From an uncultured Calothrix sp. (GTDB taxonomy: Bacteria; Cyanobacteriota; Cyanobacteriia; Cyanobacteriales; Nostocaceae), in contig CALJJQ010000026.1 in the NCBI GenBank assembly GCA_937973965.1, forward strand, positions 1 to 32,861: 32,861 nt of DNA, in the 5' to 3' direction. Positions within the stretch are counted from its first letter, which is position 1. Every line of letters starts with the position of its first letter. This document shows, in pieces, positions 32,463 to 32,861 of this stretch. The notes beneath the pieces are model-generated. The model ran no database searches, had not been told where the DNA came from, and was given only the letters and a program-made list of their open reading frames with translations. A program made the translations under genes and the position numbers.

Positions 32463-32580
32463 TAAGTAGGGTCTGCTGAATAAGTCTTTTAGTAGGGGTA
32501 GGGAATGGGAAGAGACGCGACATGTCGCGTCTCTCCCTATTCCCTGATCTTAACGACAATTTTCACCACCCACCTACTTA
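32463..32580. mobile_element. MITE-like element, copy C
   Basis: 118-bp copy with left end TAAGTAGGG and right end CACCTACTTA. It shares AACGACAATTTTCACCACCC with copies A and B but has a different left interior. At 32511-32534 it carries a perfect 24-bp palindrome (AGAGACGCGACA and its complement), linking the MITE family to the dispersed GAGACG palindromes. The following 32581-32720 has no gene that I recognise. Confidence 0.55.
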
Positions 32581-32720
32581 CCCCCTTTGAATTTGCCAAT
32601 GGTATCCGAACTTCAATATCTTTTCCGCAGATCCAGATTAATTTCTGTACAGATTTTCAGGATTTGCAATCCGCGTTTAGTGGTGATGATTTGGTGTAGG
32701 GTGGTTGGTTTCTTTGCTTG

Positions 32721-32764
32721 ATATGATGTCCGGTTAATTAACCATAATTAACCGGACATCATAT
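32721..32764. repeat. Long palindrome, 20-bp arms
   Basis: ATATGATGTCCGGTTAATTA (32721-32740) is perfectly inverted at 32745-32764 around ACCA. It overlaps the last codons and stop of the transposase fragment. It could be a small palindromic insertion or a transposon-end or terminator structure. Confidence 0.7.
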
Positions 32765-32861
32765 TAATTGAGAAATCCAGTCTGCGACTTTACGACCGTT
32801 CCATAGTCCCCCTTCTGCTGGCGGTTCCTGTAATGCTTGCCAAAGATACGCTTGTTGAACA
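32759..32861 (-). pseudogene. IS630-type transposase N-terminal fragment (runs off window)
   Basis: Reading leftward from the window edge, the frame is VQQAYLWQALQEPPAEGGLW, then NGRKVADWISQLI and a stop. GGLWNGRKVADWI matches the N-terminal HTH region of cyanobacterial IS630-family transposases (typically GGLWTGPKVAxWI). It stops just where the full transposase would continue into its DDE domain, and the stop lies in the palindrome arm. Either a truncated relic or the first frame of a split transposase; the start is outside the window. Confidence 0.5.

Noticed and set aside
32505-32699. 64-codon plus-strand open frame after the GMC gene
   Set aside because: The first third is the MITE-like element itself; the remainder has no recognisable homology.

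Overview
The window looks like chromosome from a filamentous, probably Nostocales-type cyanobacterium. The DNA is AT-rich with many GCGATCGC (HIP1) octamers. It carries heptameric short tandem repeats (ACTCCCT, ATCCAAA, GAGTCGG) and many small palindromic elements, and its gene set includes a cyanobacterial alternative respiratory terminal oxidase (ARTO), ClpC-type sequence and lpxD. No rRNA, tRNA, CRISPR array or intact insertion sequence was seen.

Layout. 1-2.8 kb: a YihY/BrkB-family membrane protein and the Mg2+ channel/transporter mgtE, both on the minus strand. 2.8-4.2 kb: a repeat-rich stretch with a Fur-box-like leader element, the tail of a decayed IS200/IS605 tnpB with its end hairpin, and a MITE-like element. 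4.2-6.4 kb: pyruvate formate-lyase pflB (minus). 7.25-10.1 kb: a P2-type cation ATPase whose motifs resemble the Na+/K+-ATPase group. 10.1-11.8 kb: a wrecked RecQ-like helicase, then non-coding DNA holding a second, inverted copy of the Fur-box leader. 11.8-18.1 kb: a TPR-like conserved protein, lpxD, an unknown membrane-anchored coiled-coil protein, a HAD phosphatase, methionine aminopeptidase, and an unusual ArsR-HTH/ClpC-N-domain fusion regulator. 18.1-19 kb: repeat-rich DNA with a nested MITE. 19-21.9 kb: a GRDP-like protein convergent with an HTH/NB-ARC/TPR STAND NTPase. 22.5-25.4 kb: two GT4 glycosyltransferases. 25.8-30.7 kb: an ARTO locus of two DUF2231 membrane proteins, coxB, coxA and coxC. 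30.95-32.4 kb: a GMC oxidoreductase. 32.46-32.86 kb: another MITE-like copy, a long palindrome and an IS630-type transposase fragment running off the edge.

Functional themes. Two gene sets suggest redox balancing when photosynthesis or aerobic respiration is limited. PflB cleaves pyruvate fermentatively, and the ARTO lacks the CuA cysteines and histidine, so it probably takes electrons from quinol. Ion and envelope functions (MgtE, P2 ATPase, LpxD, glycosyltransferases) make up most of the rest. The most distinctive protein is the ArsR-ClpN fusion at 17.2-18.1 kb. The most distinctive DNA features are the paired orphan Fur-box leaders, the nested 58-bp MITE with an empty-site relative in the same window, and one member of a dispersed palindrome family that sits in frame inside the ATPase coding sequence.
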